From contig CATVYJ010000002.1 of NCBI GenBank assembly GCA_958348245.1, forward strand, positions 1 through 64,000: DNA of 64,000 bases. The letters are read 5' to 3'. The position numbers and the translations under genes were made by a program. Under the pieces are notes generated by a model, which did no database searches, was not told the origin of the DNA, and worked only from the letters and a program-made list of their open reading frames with translations. This DNA is from an uncultured Veillonellaceae bacterium. Lineage in GTDB: Bacteria > Bacillota > Negativicutes > Veillonellales > Dialisteraceae. Positions 15,501-24,130 of this stretch are shown in pieces (the first letter of the stretch is position 1; every line of letters begins with the position of its first letter).

Positions 15501-18149
15501 TCAGAAGCCCCACCGCACGCCGGCGTTCCACTGCCAGGGCGTCTCCACGTCGCCGCCGAAGGTGCGCGCCACGTCCGCGTAGAAATACGTGCTGTCCGTG
15601 AGGCGCAGATTCACGCCGAAGCCCGCTTCGCACCATGTGTCGCCGATATCCTCGCGGTAGCTGTTCTCCAGTCCTTCATAGCGGAGCCACGTGTCCGCGC
15701 TCCCCGCGAAGTCGTGCAGGAGAGAGAACTTCCCGTACACGCGCCCCGCGCCGAAGCGCTTCCCCGCTTCGAGGCCGACCCGGCCCACCGCGCTGTCGAG
15801 GCTCTCCTGCGACACGCGGATGCCGTTGTCCGTGGTGTAGTCGTCACCGCCCACGTGCAGCAGCGTCATCTGCGCCTGGGGCGTGACGAACCAGCCGTCA
15901 TTCAGGGCAATCTCCCGGCCGTACTCGCCGGAGAGGCTCACGCCCCACAGGTCGTAGTCCCCGTGGGTGCGCCCCGCGGCGGTCGTGATGGTGTATTCAT
16001 TCGAGAGCTTCCCGCCCTTCAGGACGATGTCCGCGTAGTGCCCCTTGTCTCCGAGCCACGTGCCGTACAGGGAGAGGGCGGCGCTGCTGTTCTCCCCGTA
16101 ACCCGCGCGGTACGAAGTCTCCCCGTCGTTGTACGAGAACGCCGCGCCGTAGTGCCACGGACCGGACGCCCGGTCGTAGCCGAGCTGGTAGAAATCGTAC
16201 TGGTTCTTATATTCTCCATCGTACTTGAATTCCCCGCGGCTCATGCGCGCCCAGAGGCCCTGCCCGCCCGCAGACCGGCGCAGGTCGCCGAGCCGCTGGG
16301 AGAAGGTGCTGTCCTCCTGCCGCCACGCGAGGACGGACACGGCGGCAATGTGCTTCATGGCGCTCATGGTGGCCGTCTCCTGTGGGCCGCTGGTGCCGTT
16401 CGTCACATAGCCGTGTCCCTCGTCCGCGCCGTCTTCATAGAAATGCAACTCTCCGGAGGCCTCGGGCGTAATGAGCCCTTCCGCCAGCCGCACTGTGCCG
16501 GTCACATGGCCTTCCGATGCCGCGTTGGTATATATCATACGGTACGCCAGCGCGTTCAGGCTCTCCTCCGCCTTCGCCGCATCGAGCGTATCCACCGTCG
16601 TATTGCTCACGGAGAGATTCGCCACCGAGCCCGCCGCGGCGCTTCCAATGGTCACGGTGCCATTCTTCGTAAAGGACAGCACTCCATCCTGCGCCGTACC
16701 GTCCGCCTGGAAACGAAAATCCCCCGTACCGGAATAGTCCTGGATGGTCATATTCTGCGTGGACTGTTGACTCACCACGCCCCCATGCATGGCAAGCTTC
16801 GATACTGTAGACTGACCAATATTATTCCATACAGCTCCATTTTTGACAGATAGATTAACTACGCCGTTATTTTCAGTTTCAATAGCACCGGTTATATAAG
16901 AATTAGTGGTATTCAAATTTAATGCAATTACAGCTCCATCTGCACTTTTTATATCGCCAAGTATTTTATTATCTGCAAAGAGTTCTTTTCCCTGATTGAT
17001 ATTTACTTCCGTATTACTGCCAATTGCCAAAATAGCTTTGATATCCGCCTCTTCATTTTGCATTCCATCATTCGTATAAGCGTTAGCAATAATATTGGCA
17101 TTTGCTATATTAATTTTTCCTCCATTCAGCGCATACACGCCATATGCGTTAGCATTCGTTCCCCCCTTTGCTATTGCTTCGATATCTACTTTATCAATAG
17201 AAATGTTCCCAGAATTACTATAAAGCCCTCTTGCTTGGACATCAGTCCCATTCCCCTGTGCTTCCACAGAAATTTTTCCGGATTCTTTTTTTACTGTTGC
17301 ATTGTCAGCACTGAAAATTCCATTCGCATATGTATTCCCACCCTGCTGATTAACGGATTTTACATTAATATCTTGAGTTTTAGTAATAACACTACTTGCT
17401 CCAAAAGAGGCATTGATTCCCGATGCCAACGTTTCTACCGTTTCTTCATTCCCCTCTGCCTGCACATTAATCTCAACATTTCCTGTACGTACAATCGACG
17501 TATCATATGCCAAAATTCCATTGGCCACTACCGTTCCCAAAATGTCTCCATCATAAATGGCCGTTGTCGAAATTTTCCCATTTCCCATAGCAATCTGATT
17601 TGCGGTGCCCTCTGCCTGTAAACCTGTAGCCGTCACAGAACCAAAATTCAGTGCACCTCCACGGGCATCAGCGATGATTTCTGCATCACCAATATTCACC
17701 CATTTATTTTCCCCACCATTTTCGATGGTTACGCCATATGCATTCCCGTTCGTATTATGAACTTCTATATTTCCGCCTCCGCGTCTGTCCACATAAGCCC
17801 CATCCGCAGTATTGTCTGATATAAAAATCCCATACGCCGCATTGTCGTTTTGATTGACAAGCAAATCCAATGTATACGATGGATTAATACAAATCGAATG
17901 TGTCTGGTCACTTTGCAAATTTTCCACGCCAATTCCATATACATAAGAGCTCCCGCCCTGCACAGCAATCCGGGAATTTTCTCTAAAATCATACGTGTAA
18001 TTCCCGCTTCCCTCATCCTTTTTAATACTATTGTAAGACGTGTCTCCACTGCCGGAGATAGTCTCCGTATAGTCCGCGGCGTAGGCCGTGCTTCCGAAGG
18101 CGACCACAGAGAGGGCGAGAAGAACGGCGAGTTTCGTTGTGTGCTTCAT
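15501..18149 (-). CDS. Autotransporter (type Va) with beta-helix-like passenger
   Basis: 882 residues. Signal peptide (MKHTTKLAVLLALSVVAFGS, cleavage after AYA), a passenger of repeated short beta-strand units with Asn/Gly/Ile/Val patterns (about 30-600), and a C-terminal 12-strand autotransporter barrel (about 620-882) ending in aromatic Phe. Barrel hallmarks are LWARMSRGEFKYDGEY, YQLGYDRAS and WQWNAGVRWGF. Exposed to the cell surface; adhesion is the usual role. The ATG at 18149 is chosen for its GGGAGG and signal peptide. The passenger DNA (about 16800-18050) is visibly A+T-richer than the barrel and the neighbours, so passenger and barrel have different histories. The ribosome binding site sits in a hairpin. 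Confidence 0.9.
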   Translation of the reverse strand: MKHTTKLAVLLALSVVAFGSTAYAADYTETISGSGDTSYNSIKKDEGSGNYTYDFRENSRIAVQGGSSYVYGIGVENLQSDQTHSICINPSYTLDLLVNQNDNAAYGIFISDNTADGAYVDRRGGGNIEVHNTNGNAYGVTIENGGENKWVNIGDAEIIADARGGALNFGSVTATGLQAEGTANQIAMGNGKISTTAIYDGDILGTVVANGILAYDTSIVRTGNVEINVQAEGNEETVETLASGINASFGASSVITKTQDINVKSVNQQGGNTYANGIFSADNATVKKESGKISVEAQGNGTDVQARGLYSNSGNISIDKVDIEAIAKGGTNANAYGVYALNGGKINIANANIIANAYTNDGMQNEEADIKAILAIGSNTEVNINQGKELFADNKILGDIKSADGAVIALNLNTTNSYITGAIETENNGVVNLSVKNGAVWNNIGQSTVSKLAMHGGVVSQQSTQNMTIQDYSGTGDFRFQADGTAQDGVLSFTKNGTVTIGSAAAGSVANLSVSNTTVDTLDAAKAEESLNALAYRMIYTNAASEGHVTGTVRLAEGLITPEASGELHFYEDGADEGHGYVTNGTSGPQETATMSAMKHIAAVSVLAWRQEDSTFSQRLGDLRRSAGGQGLWARMSRGEFKYDGEYKNQYDFYQLGYDRASGPWHYGAAFSYNDGETSYRAGYGENSSAALSLYGTWLGDKGHYADIVLKGGKLSNEYTITTAAGRTHGDYDLWGVSLSGEYGREIALNDGWFVTPQAQMTLLHVGGDDYTTDNGIRVSQESLDSAVGRVGLEAGKRFGAGRVYGKFSLLHDFAGSADTWLRYEGLENSYREDIGDTWCEAGFGVNLRLTDSTYFYADVARTFGGDVETPWQWNAGVRWGF

Positions 18150-18156
18150 GATAAAA

Positions 18157-18179
18157 CCTCCCGCTGAAACGGCGGGAGG
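18157..18179 (-). promoter_or_regulatory. Hairpin sequestering the autotransporter ribosome binding site
   Basis: On the minus strand CCTCCCGC (18172-18179) pairs perfectly with GCGGGAGG (18157-18164), an 8-bp stem with a 7-nt loop. The 3' arm is the ribosome binding site, 7 nt before the ATG, so translation could be off until the stem is opened. Confidence 0.6.
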
Positions 18180-18324
18180 AGGTATACGGGAAAGGCCCTT
18201 GACCCCCCCCGCGAATTTTCCGTATTGCCATGAGCGCATAAATTCATGACTATGTCTCATGCTTTACTTTCAGTATACCATCCTGAACGTTCCCCTGTCT
18301 TCCCCTAAAAGAAAAAATATAAAA

Positions 18325-18343
18325 ACGCCGTACAGCACGGCGC
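18325..18343 (-). terminator. Terminator of the OFA carrier gene
   Basis: Minus strand CGCCGT / ACGGCG stem with a 5-nt loop followed by five T. Confidence 0.8.
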
Positions 18344-18365
18344 TTTCTTTCTTTTTAATTTATTT

Positions 18366-19619
18366 TTACGCTTCGTCTCCCGCGGGGAGAGCGGCGCATT
18401 TCTTCCGGCGGGTGTAGAGCCACGCCGCGAGGAGCCATGCGAGGGCGAGGAGCCCCGCGAAGAGCCGGAGGGTCGCGCCGTAGCCGCCGGTCTCGCTCTT
18501 CATGACCGAGAGGAGGAGCGGCCCGGCGATGCCCGCCATGCCCCACGCAGTGAGGATGACGCCGTGGATGGACGAGAGGTGCCGCACGCCGAAGAGGTCC
18601 GCCAGGTACGCGGGCATGCACGAGAATCCTCCGCCGTAGCAGCTGATGATGAGAAGCGTCCACGCGGCGAAGGCGGCCGCATCGGACGTGCCGGCGAGCT
18701 GCCAGAAGGCGAAGGCTTCGATGGTGAAGAAGAGGAGGTACACCGTGCCCCGGCCGAGCCAGTCGGAGGCGGCGGACCATAGGAGGCGGCCCGCGCCGTT
18801 CACGATGCCGATGAGACCCACGAGGGACGCCGCCCCTTCGGGCGTCATGCGGATGACTTCCTGCGCCATGGGGGACGCCACGGCGAGGAGGCCGATGCCG
18901 CAGGTGATATTGGTGAAGAAAATCCACCACAGCGCGGCAAATTCGGGCGTCTTCACCGCTTCCCGGCGGCTGTACTGCTTCTGCGGGACCGGCGCGGGCG
19001 CCGCGGCGATTTCCTCCTTCACCACGGCGGCGAGGTCGCTCTCCACTTCGCCCGGACGGGGCGGCGCGAGGTAGAGCGCGGACGCGCCCATGACGAGGGC
19101 GTAGGCGCAGGCCATGAAGAGGAAATTCTCCGCGAGGCCGTACGCCGCGGTGAGGCGCTGCATGACCGGCCCGGCCACGAAGGCGGCGAAACCGAAGCCC
19201 ATGATGGCCAGCCCCGTGGCGAAGCCCCGATGGCGCGGGAACCATTTCACGAGGGTCGCCACAGGGGTGATGTACCCCACGCCGAGGCCGACGCCCCCGA
19301 CGAAGCCGTAGAAGAAGTAGAGGAGGACGAGGCTCCGCGCCTCCACGGCCCAGGCGGTGCCCGCGAGGCCCGCGCAGAAGCAGAGCGCGGAGAGGAGGCC
19401 CGACCGGCGCGGCCCCATGCGCTCCGCCGCGTGCCCGAGGAAGGCCGCGGAGAGGCCGAGGAAGAAAATGGCGATGGAAAAAGCCCACGTGGCTTCGGCG
19501 AGCGTCGCGCCCACGGCGTCCATCACGGGCCGGGTGAGCACGCTCCACGCGTACACGCTTCCGATGGAAATATGAATGCCTACGGCGGCGAGGGCGATGC
19601 CCCAGCGGTTTCGTTTCAT
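18366..19619 (-). CDS. MFS transporter, oxalate/formate antiporter (OFA) family
   Basis: 417 residues with 12 hydrophobic segments in two six-helix halves and a central loop (about 195-225). OFA features are the N-terminal GIHISIGSVYAWSVLTRP, the loop 2-3 GHAAERMGPRR, GVGLGVGYITPVATLVKWFP, and GGGFSCMPAYLADLFG in the second half. The family exchanges small carboxylates such as oxalate/formate or pyruvate; substrate is not determined by sequence. It is a single-gene unit with its own promoter and a structured leader that looks like a ZTP riboswitch, which would link export of a C1 or carboxylate compound to folate/purine status. Confidence 0.88.
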   Translation of the reverse strand: MKRNRWGIALAAVGIHISIGSVYAWSVLTRPVMDAVGATLAEATWAFSIAIFFLGLSAAFLGHAAERMGPRRSGLLSALCFCAGLAGTAWAVEARSLVLLYFFYGFVGGVGLGVGYITPVATLVKWFPRHRGFATGLAIMGFGFAAFVAGPVMQRLTAAYGLAENFLFMACAYALVMGASALYLAPPRPGEVESDLAAVVKEEIAAAPAPVPQKQYSRREAVKTPEFAALWWIFFTNITCGIGLLAVASPMAQEVIRMTPEGAASLVGLIGIVNGAGRLLWSAASDWLGRGTVYLLFFTIEAFAFWQLAGTSDAAAFAAWTLLIISCYGGGFSCMPAYLADLFGVRHLSSIHGVILTAWGMAGIAGPLLLSVMKSETGGYGATLRLFAGLLALAWLLAAWLYTRRKKCAALPAGDEA

Positions 19620-19644
19620 AAAAAAATCCCCCTTTGCGAATGCA

Positions 19645-19762
19645 AAAAAGGGGCTCCGCCGGCGCCCGGCATGAGTCCCTGCCCAGACGGTCGGCTTGCT
19701 GTTCGCAGGGGGCGCACGTGGTCGATTCCACTATCCGTCAGCGCCCGATGCGTTGGTGTTGT
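19645..19762 (-). ncRNA. Probable ZTP (pfl) riboswitch with terminator, upstream of the OFA carrier
   Basis: Minus strand shows CTGACGG, a GTGG..CCAC hairpin and downstream CCGACCGTCTGGGCA (19680-19694). ZTP aptamers have UGACUGGCG, a hairpin and CCGCCUGGGCA, the two ends pairing; here both sides changed together (ACGG with CCGU), which keeps the pairing. A GGGC..GCCC stem with six T (about 19645-19670) follows as expression platform. Assigned by eye only. Confidence 0.6.
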
Positions 19763-19768
19763 ATGTGC

Positions 19769-19798
19769 AGTATAGCAGGCGCGGCCGCGCGCCGTCAA
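19769..19798 (-). promoter_or_regulatory. Promoter of the riboswitch-OFA transcript
   Basis: Minus strand TTGACG (19793-19798), 18-nt spacer, TATACT (19769-19774). It is back-to-back with TTGACT (19802-19807) of a possible plus-strand promoter for the next operon. Confidence 0.75.
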
Positions 19799-19859
19799 GG
19801 CTTGACTTCCACCAGGCTTTCAATGATATAGTAGGGAAACAGCGGAAAGGAGGGACAGG

Positions 19860-20804
19860 ATGCGGTATCTGGCGATGCGGCTCGCGGAAGCGGCTCTCAC
19901 TCTGCTCGGCGCGGGGTTCGTCATGTTCGCGCTGGTCATGCTGGGCACGGACGAGCTCGCCCGGCAGATGATCACCGGCGCGGAGGAACGCCCGGTCTCG
20001 CCGGAGGAGATCGCCGCCGTCACCCGCGAGATGGGGCTCGACGCGCCCTTCTTCGTGCAGTTCGGCCGGTGGCTCGCCGCGGCGCTCACGGGCAACCTGG
20101 GCTGGTCGTACATGATGCAGGCCCCCGTGACGGAGGTCCTTCTCGCACGCTTCCCGGCAACGCTCACCCTCGCCGCGGCGTCCCTCGCACTGACGGCGCT
20201 CGTCTCCGTGCCGCTGGGTCTCCTCGCCGCAGCCCGCCGGGGCGGCTTCGCGGACCGCCTCATCGGGGCGCTCTCCTTCGCGGGGCTGGCTCTCCCGGGC
20301 TTCTGGCTGGGGCTCTTCCTGCTGTGGCTCTTCGGCCTCCGGCTGGGGCTCCTGCCCATCGCGGCGGGCACGGGCGGCGCCGCGGCGGTCGTGCTGCCCG
20401 CGGTGACGCTCGCCGCCGGCATGTCCGCGAAATACGTCCGGCAGGTGCGGGCGGCCGCGCTGGAGGAGCTCTCGAAGGACTACGTCATGGGCGCGCACGC
20501 CCGGGGCATGACGGATGCGCGCATCCTCTTCCGGGAGGTGCTGCCGAATCTGCTCTTCCCGCTCCTCGCGCTCTTCGGCTTCTCCGCGGCGTCGCTCCTG
20601 TCCGGCGCGGCGGTGGTGGAGACGGTCTTCGGCTGGCCCGGGCTGGGGTACCTCGCCGTGCAGGCGGTGGAGTTCCGGGACATCCGGCTCCTGCAGGGCA
20701 TCGCCGTGTGGAGCGCAGGGTGCTGCACGGCCCTTCATTTCCTCACGGACGCGCTGCTCCACCGGCTCGACCCGCGTCTCTCCCGAAAGGAGGCCCGAAA
20801 ATGA
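19860..20804 (+). CDS. ABC transporter permease, NikB/DppB type
   Basis: 314 residues with six transmembrane helices and the permease EAA loop (EELSKDYVMGAHARGMTDARILFREVLPN, about residues 202-230). The start follows AAAGGAGGGA. It is closely similar to the permease at 25346 (shared LARQLITGAE-type segment after helix 1, PFFVQFG, PLGLL/PLGIL, VVETVFGWPGLG). Only this permease and a binding protein are present here; the second permease and ATPases needed for a working importer are missing, so it either borrows those of the complete set downstream or is a decaying duplicate. Confidence 0.9.
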   Translation: MRYLAMRLAEAALTLLGAGFVMFALVMLGTDELARQMITGAEERPVSPEEIAAVTREMGLDAPFFVQFGRWLAAALTGNLGWSYMMQAPVTEVLLARFPATLTLAAASLALTALVSVPLGLLAAARRGGFADRLIGALSFAGLALPGFWLGLFLLWLFGLRLGLLPIAAGTGGAAAVVLPAVTLAAGMSAKYVRQVRAAALEELSKDYVMGAHARGMTDARILFREVLPNLLFPLLALFGFSAASLLSGAAVVETVFGWPGLGYLAVQAVEFRDIRLLQGIAVWSAGCCTALHFLTDALLHRLDPRLSRKEARK

Positions 20805-22348
20805 AGCGGTCCCGTCTCCTCGCCGCCCTCGCCGCGGCGGCGCTCCTCTTCGCCCCGGGTTGCGCGCCGGACCGCGCGCCGGGGACGCTCCGCATGGCGG
20901 TCACCGAATTTCCCCGGAGCCTCGACCCGGCGGACGGCTACGCCTCGTGGGACCTCATGCGCCTCGGCGCGGGGGAATGCCTCACCCGGTTCGACCGCTC
21001 CATGACGCCGCAGCCGTGGCTCGCCGAGCGGTGGACCCTCTCGCCGGACCGCCTCACGTGGACGTTTCATCTCCGGCCGGGCCTGCGCTTTTCCAATGGG
21101 AAGCCCCTCACCGCCGAAGCCGCCCGGGCGTCCCTCCTCCGCCTCTTCGGCCGCTCCGTCCGCGCCCATTCCTTCTTCGAACCGGCGGCCATCACCGCGG
21201 ACGGCCTCGCGCTCTCCATCCGCACGACCCGGCCCGCGCCGAATCTTCCCGGACTTCTCGCGGACCCGCTCTTCCTCCTCATCGACGCGGAGGACGCCGG
21301 AGACATCCGCCGCACCGGCCCTGTCACGACCGGGCCCTACCGGCTCGTGTCCGCCTCGGGAGACGTGCTCCGCCTCGAGGCGAATCCCTGGTACCACGAG
21401 GGACCGCCGCCCTTCCGCCGCGTGGAAGCGCCCCTCGTCCCCGATCCCGGCGCGGCAGCCATGACGCTCCAGACCGGCGAAGCGGATCTCCTGCCCAACG
21501 CGGGCCCGGAGAATCTCGTCCTCTTCCGGGACACCGCGCGGTACCACATCTCCGAGACGGCCACTCTCCGGTCCGTGCTTGCCCGGTTCCACGCCGCCCC
21601 CGGCCGGCCCCTCGCCGATCCCCGCGTACGGGCGGCGCTCATCGCCGCGTGCGACCGCAAAACGTACTGCGAAGTCCTGCTGGACGGCTCCTTCCTCCCC
21701 GGCGGTCCCGCCGTGCCGCCTTCCATGGACTGCGGCTTCGACGAGCTCCGCGACCCGAACGGATACGACCCGGAGCGGGCGCGGCGGCTTCTCGACGAAG
21801 CGGGCTGGACCGACACGGACGGCGACGGCATCCGCGACAAGGACGGTCGGCCTCTCGCGCTCACCTTCCTCACCTATCCCGACCGGCCCTACCTGCCCGC
21901 GCTCGCCGAGGCCGTGCAGGCGGACGCGCGGGCCGCGGGCATCCGCATCGACATCGAAGTGCTGGACTACAATGTGCTCGTGAGCCGCGGGAAGGAAGGG
22001 ACATGGGACCTCCTCGCCACGAGCATCCTCACCGGCAGCACCGGAGACCCCGAAGTCTATCTCAACCGCTACTGGAAAAGCGGAGAGGAAGGAAATATCA
22101 CCGGCTGGTCCAGCGCCGAATACGACGCTCTCTCGGACGAGCTGGCCTCCACCTTCGACCCCGCCCGCCGGCGCGCGCTCCTCGTGCGCATGCAGCAGAT
22201 CCTGCTGGACGATGCGGCGGCTCTTCGGCTATCCGAAGAGCCGCATGGTCTCCGCCGCCCGCATCGCCGGGGCGGAGATCACCCCTGCGGATTACTACTG
22301 GATCACCGACCAGGTCCGCCCGGCGCAGGAATCGTAAAAAGCCGCTGA
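20801..22348 (+). CDS. Nickel/peptide-type ABC binding lipoprotein with frameshifted C-terminus
   Basis: Family 5 extracellular solute-binding protein (NikA/DppA/CntA type), 515 residues as read, with lipobox APGC near residue 20. It is closely similar to the gene at 27151 along its whole length up to ILLDDAA. After about 22221 the frame changes: the +1 frame continues FGYPKSRMVSAARIAG and PADYYWITDQVRPA, as in the paralog, and stops at 22335-22337 just before the terminator, while the present frame reads an unrelated Arg/His/Pro tail into the terminator stem. A small deletion or a sequencing error is the simplest cause. Start overlaps the permease stop (ATGA). Confidence 0.85.
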   Translation: MKRSRLLAALAAAALLFAPGCAPDRAPGTLRMAVTEFPRSLDPADGYASWDLMRLGAGECLTRFDRSMTPQPWLAERWTLSPDRLTWTFHLRPGLRFSNGKPLTAEAARASLLRLFGRSVRAHSFFEPAAITADGLALSIRTTRPAPNLPGLLADPLFLLIDAEDAGDIRRTGPVTTGPYRLVSASGDVLRLEANPWYHEGPPPFRRVEAPLVPDPGAAAMTLQTGEADLLPNAGPENLVLFRDTARYHISETATLRSVLARFHAAPGRPLADPRVRAALIAACDRKTYCEVLLDGSFLPGGPAVPPSMDCGFDELRDPNGYDPERARRLLDEAGWTDTDGDGIRDKDGRPLALTFLTYPDRPYLPALAEAVQADARAAGIRIDIEVLDYNVLVSRGKEGTWDLLATSILTGSTGDPEVYLNRYWKSGEEGNITGWSSAEYDALSDELASTFDPARRRALLVRMQQILLDDAAALRLSEEPHGLRRPHRRGGDHPCGLLLDHRPGPPGAGIVKSR

Positions 22349-22366
22349 ACGCAGCGGCCTTTTTTT
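22341..22366 (+). terminator. Terminator after the frameshifted binding protein
   Basis: GCCGCT / AGCGGC stem with seven T. The in-frame stop at 22346-22348 lies inside the stem, unlike the stop of the shifted frame at 22335-22337. Confidence 0.85.
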
Positions 22367-22384
22367 GTGCCCTCTGCCGGCGAG

Positions 22385-23130
22385 CCCGCGGGCCGGGAGC
22401 TGCACCAATGCTGACTTCTATCGAGCATGAGGTGTGGGCTTCCTATTCGACGCGGACGTTTCGCACACACCGGTGCGGGCCCACACACGGTAACATTCTT
22501 TTTGGCACAATCGGTGCGGACCCACATGGAGAGACCGTACGTGCTCACTCATTTACGAATAATTCCATTTCTGGAATGAGATTCCATGGTCGGCGGCTTT
22601 CCTTCTTTTCCAAAAAAGAATGGAAAGTCGCCAAAGGAAGAAACTGCCGCCCCGTCACTGCAGCCTGAGATTTGACGGCCCTCCGCTGACGGAATGAAAC
22701 TCGCTCGCTGCGCTCGCTCAGACAGTCATTCCGTCCGGGCGCTCCGGGCCGTCAAATCTTGCCCCTGCGGGGCCGGCCTCCGTTCCAACGGGCGGGGAGC
22801 TGCACCAGTGCTGGACTTGCATCGGGCATGAGGTGCGGGCTTCATAGCCGACGCGAATGTTTCTCATACGCTGGTGCGGGCGCACATAGAGAGGCCTGCC
22901 TTTCCCTTCATGCCCGGGGAAGTTTGGTGTCGCGCACAAGCGCGCTCCTTTGTGGCTCCGTACTTTCTCATGCGGGACGGTCCCACATTCTTCAATGCTT
23001 TCCCTGCTCCTGTCCGTAAAAATTTTACATTGCGCGTGAGCGCGCTCCCTTGTGCGTCCGCACGCACTCATGCGGGGAGGCTCACATCTTTGCCTGCCCA
23101 TTGTCCCATCGAGGAAAAATCTTGTGCCCC
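22385..23130 (+). repeat. Structured intergenic repeat island D (forward orientation)
   Basis: Gene-free stretch of about 900 nt between two operons. GGGAGCTGCACCAATGCTG at 22397 is a partial first copy. Then GTGCGGACCCACATGG, a hairpin with arms 22592-22602 and 22622-22632, the 92-nt core 22668-22759 (one mismatch to 3810-3901) and the tail GGGCGGGGAGCTGCACCA. From about 22880 to 23100 several GTGCG/CGCACA and GAGCGCGCTCC segments follow that resemble 4080-4130. No reading frame here has a convincing start or composition. Confidence 0.75.
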
Positions 23131-23179
23131 TGCCCTGCTCCCCCGGTATGTTTACAGGAAGGAGCCGCCGCGTTTTTCC

Positions 23180-23208
23180 TTGACAGGAATCAATTCGTCT
23201 GATACATT
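23180..23208 (+). promoter_or_regulatory. Strong promoter of the amino-acid binding protein gene
   Basis: Consensus TTGACA (23180-23185), 17-nt spacer, TACATT (23203-23208). Confidence 0.85.
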
Positions 23209-23291
23209 TGATTTTAATAAGGATTTAATTATTTTTAAACCTTCGCGTATCAAATTCCAATTTGTGTTGCATGGAAAAGGAGAACCACATC

Positions 23292-24077
23292 ATGAAAAAA
23301 GGAGTCATGCTCATGGCGACCGGTCTCTGTATGGCCCTGGCGGCCGGCTGTGCGGGGCCGCAGGGGAACGACGCCGGCACGCCGCAGCCAAAAGAAGAGC
23401 GCGTGCTGACCGTAGGCACCGATCCCGCCTTCCCGCCCTTTTCGTATTATCAGGGACAAACCCGCGCCTACACCGGCTTTGATGTGGAACTTATCGACGC
23501 CGTCGCCAAAACCGCCGGCTACACCCGGACGGAGTTTGTCTCCGCCGATATGAAGGATCTTCTGGACGGACTCAACGCGGGCCGCTATGATGCAGTCATT
23601 TCCTGCCTGAGCATCACCGACGAACGCAAGGCGCAGGCCGCCTTTACCCGGCCGTACGCACACAGCGGCTACGTAGCCGTCACCGCCAGAGGGACGACGC
23701 TCTCCTCCCCGGAAGATCTCGCGAATCGAAAAATTTCCGTCAAGGCCGGTTCCGTAGCAGAATCCATGGCGCATGCACTCTCTGCGAACGTCGAACCCTG
23801 TGCGACGGCGGAAGACGCGCTCCGGCACGTCGTGAGCGGCTCGTCCGACGTGCTTCTCTCTGACCGGTACATGGCGGCCTACTTTGCCGCCCACGGATAC
23901 GGACAGGACATCGCCATTCAGTCCGGCGTCGACCTGAAAGTCCCATCCGATCTCGCCATCGCGGTCCGGAAAGAGGACGCCGCCCTTCTCGACGTGCTCA
24001 ATGCCGGCCTCGCCACGTTCATGGATACGCCGGAATATAGTCAGCTCAAAAAGAGCTACTTCGGTGATTATCTGTAA
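23292..24077 (+). CDS. Amino acid ABC transporter substrate-binding lipoprotein (PBP type II)
   Basis: 261 residues. Signal peptide with lipobox LAAGC near residue 19, then the periplasmic binding protein type II fold of family 3 (polar/basic amino acids): VLTVGTDPAFPPFSYY, GFDVELIDAVAKTAGY, DMKDLLDGLNAGRYDAVIS, ITDERK and KISVKAGSVAE. AAAAGGAG lies before the ATG at 23292; an upstream in-frame ATG is not preceded by a binding site. No permease or ATPase is adjacent, so it is an orphan binding protein in this window. It has its own promoter and a terminator shared with the converging gene. Confidence 0.9.
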   Translation: MKKGVMLMATGLCMALAAGCAGPQGNDAGTPQPKEERVLTVGTDPAFPPFSYYQGQTRAYTGFDVELIDAVAKTAGYTRTEFVSADMKDLLDGLNAGRYDAVISCLSITDERKAQAAFTRPYAHSGYVAVTARGTTLSSPEDLANRKISVKAGSVAESMAHALSANVEPCATAEDALRHVVSGSSDVLLSDRYMAAYFAAHGYGQDIAIQSGVDLKVPSDLAIAVRKEDAALLDVLNAGLATFMDTPEYSQLKKSYFGDYL

Positions 24078-24090
24078 GATAGATGAAAAA

Positions 24091-24122
24091 AACACCCTGT
24101 CTTTCACAGACAGGGTGTTTTC
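24091..24122. terminator. Bidirectional terminator
   Basis: Stem AACACCCTGTC / GACAGGGTGTT with A-run on one side and T-run on the other, between converging genes. Confidence 0.9.
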
Positions 24123-24130
24123 CTTGTGTT

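Noticed and set aside
22303..23482. Open frames in island D and across the promoter at 23180
   Set aside because: They cross a consensus promoter and repeat hairpins; no homology features.
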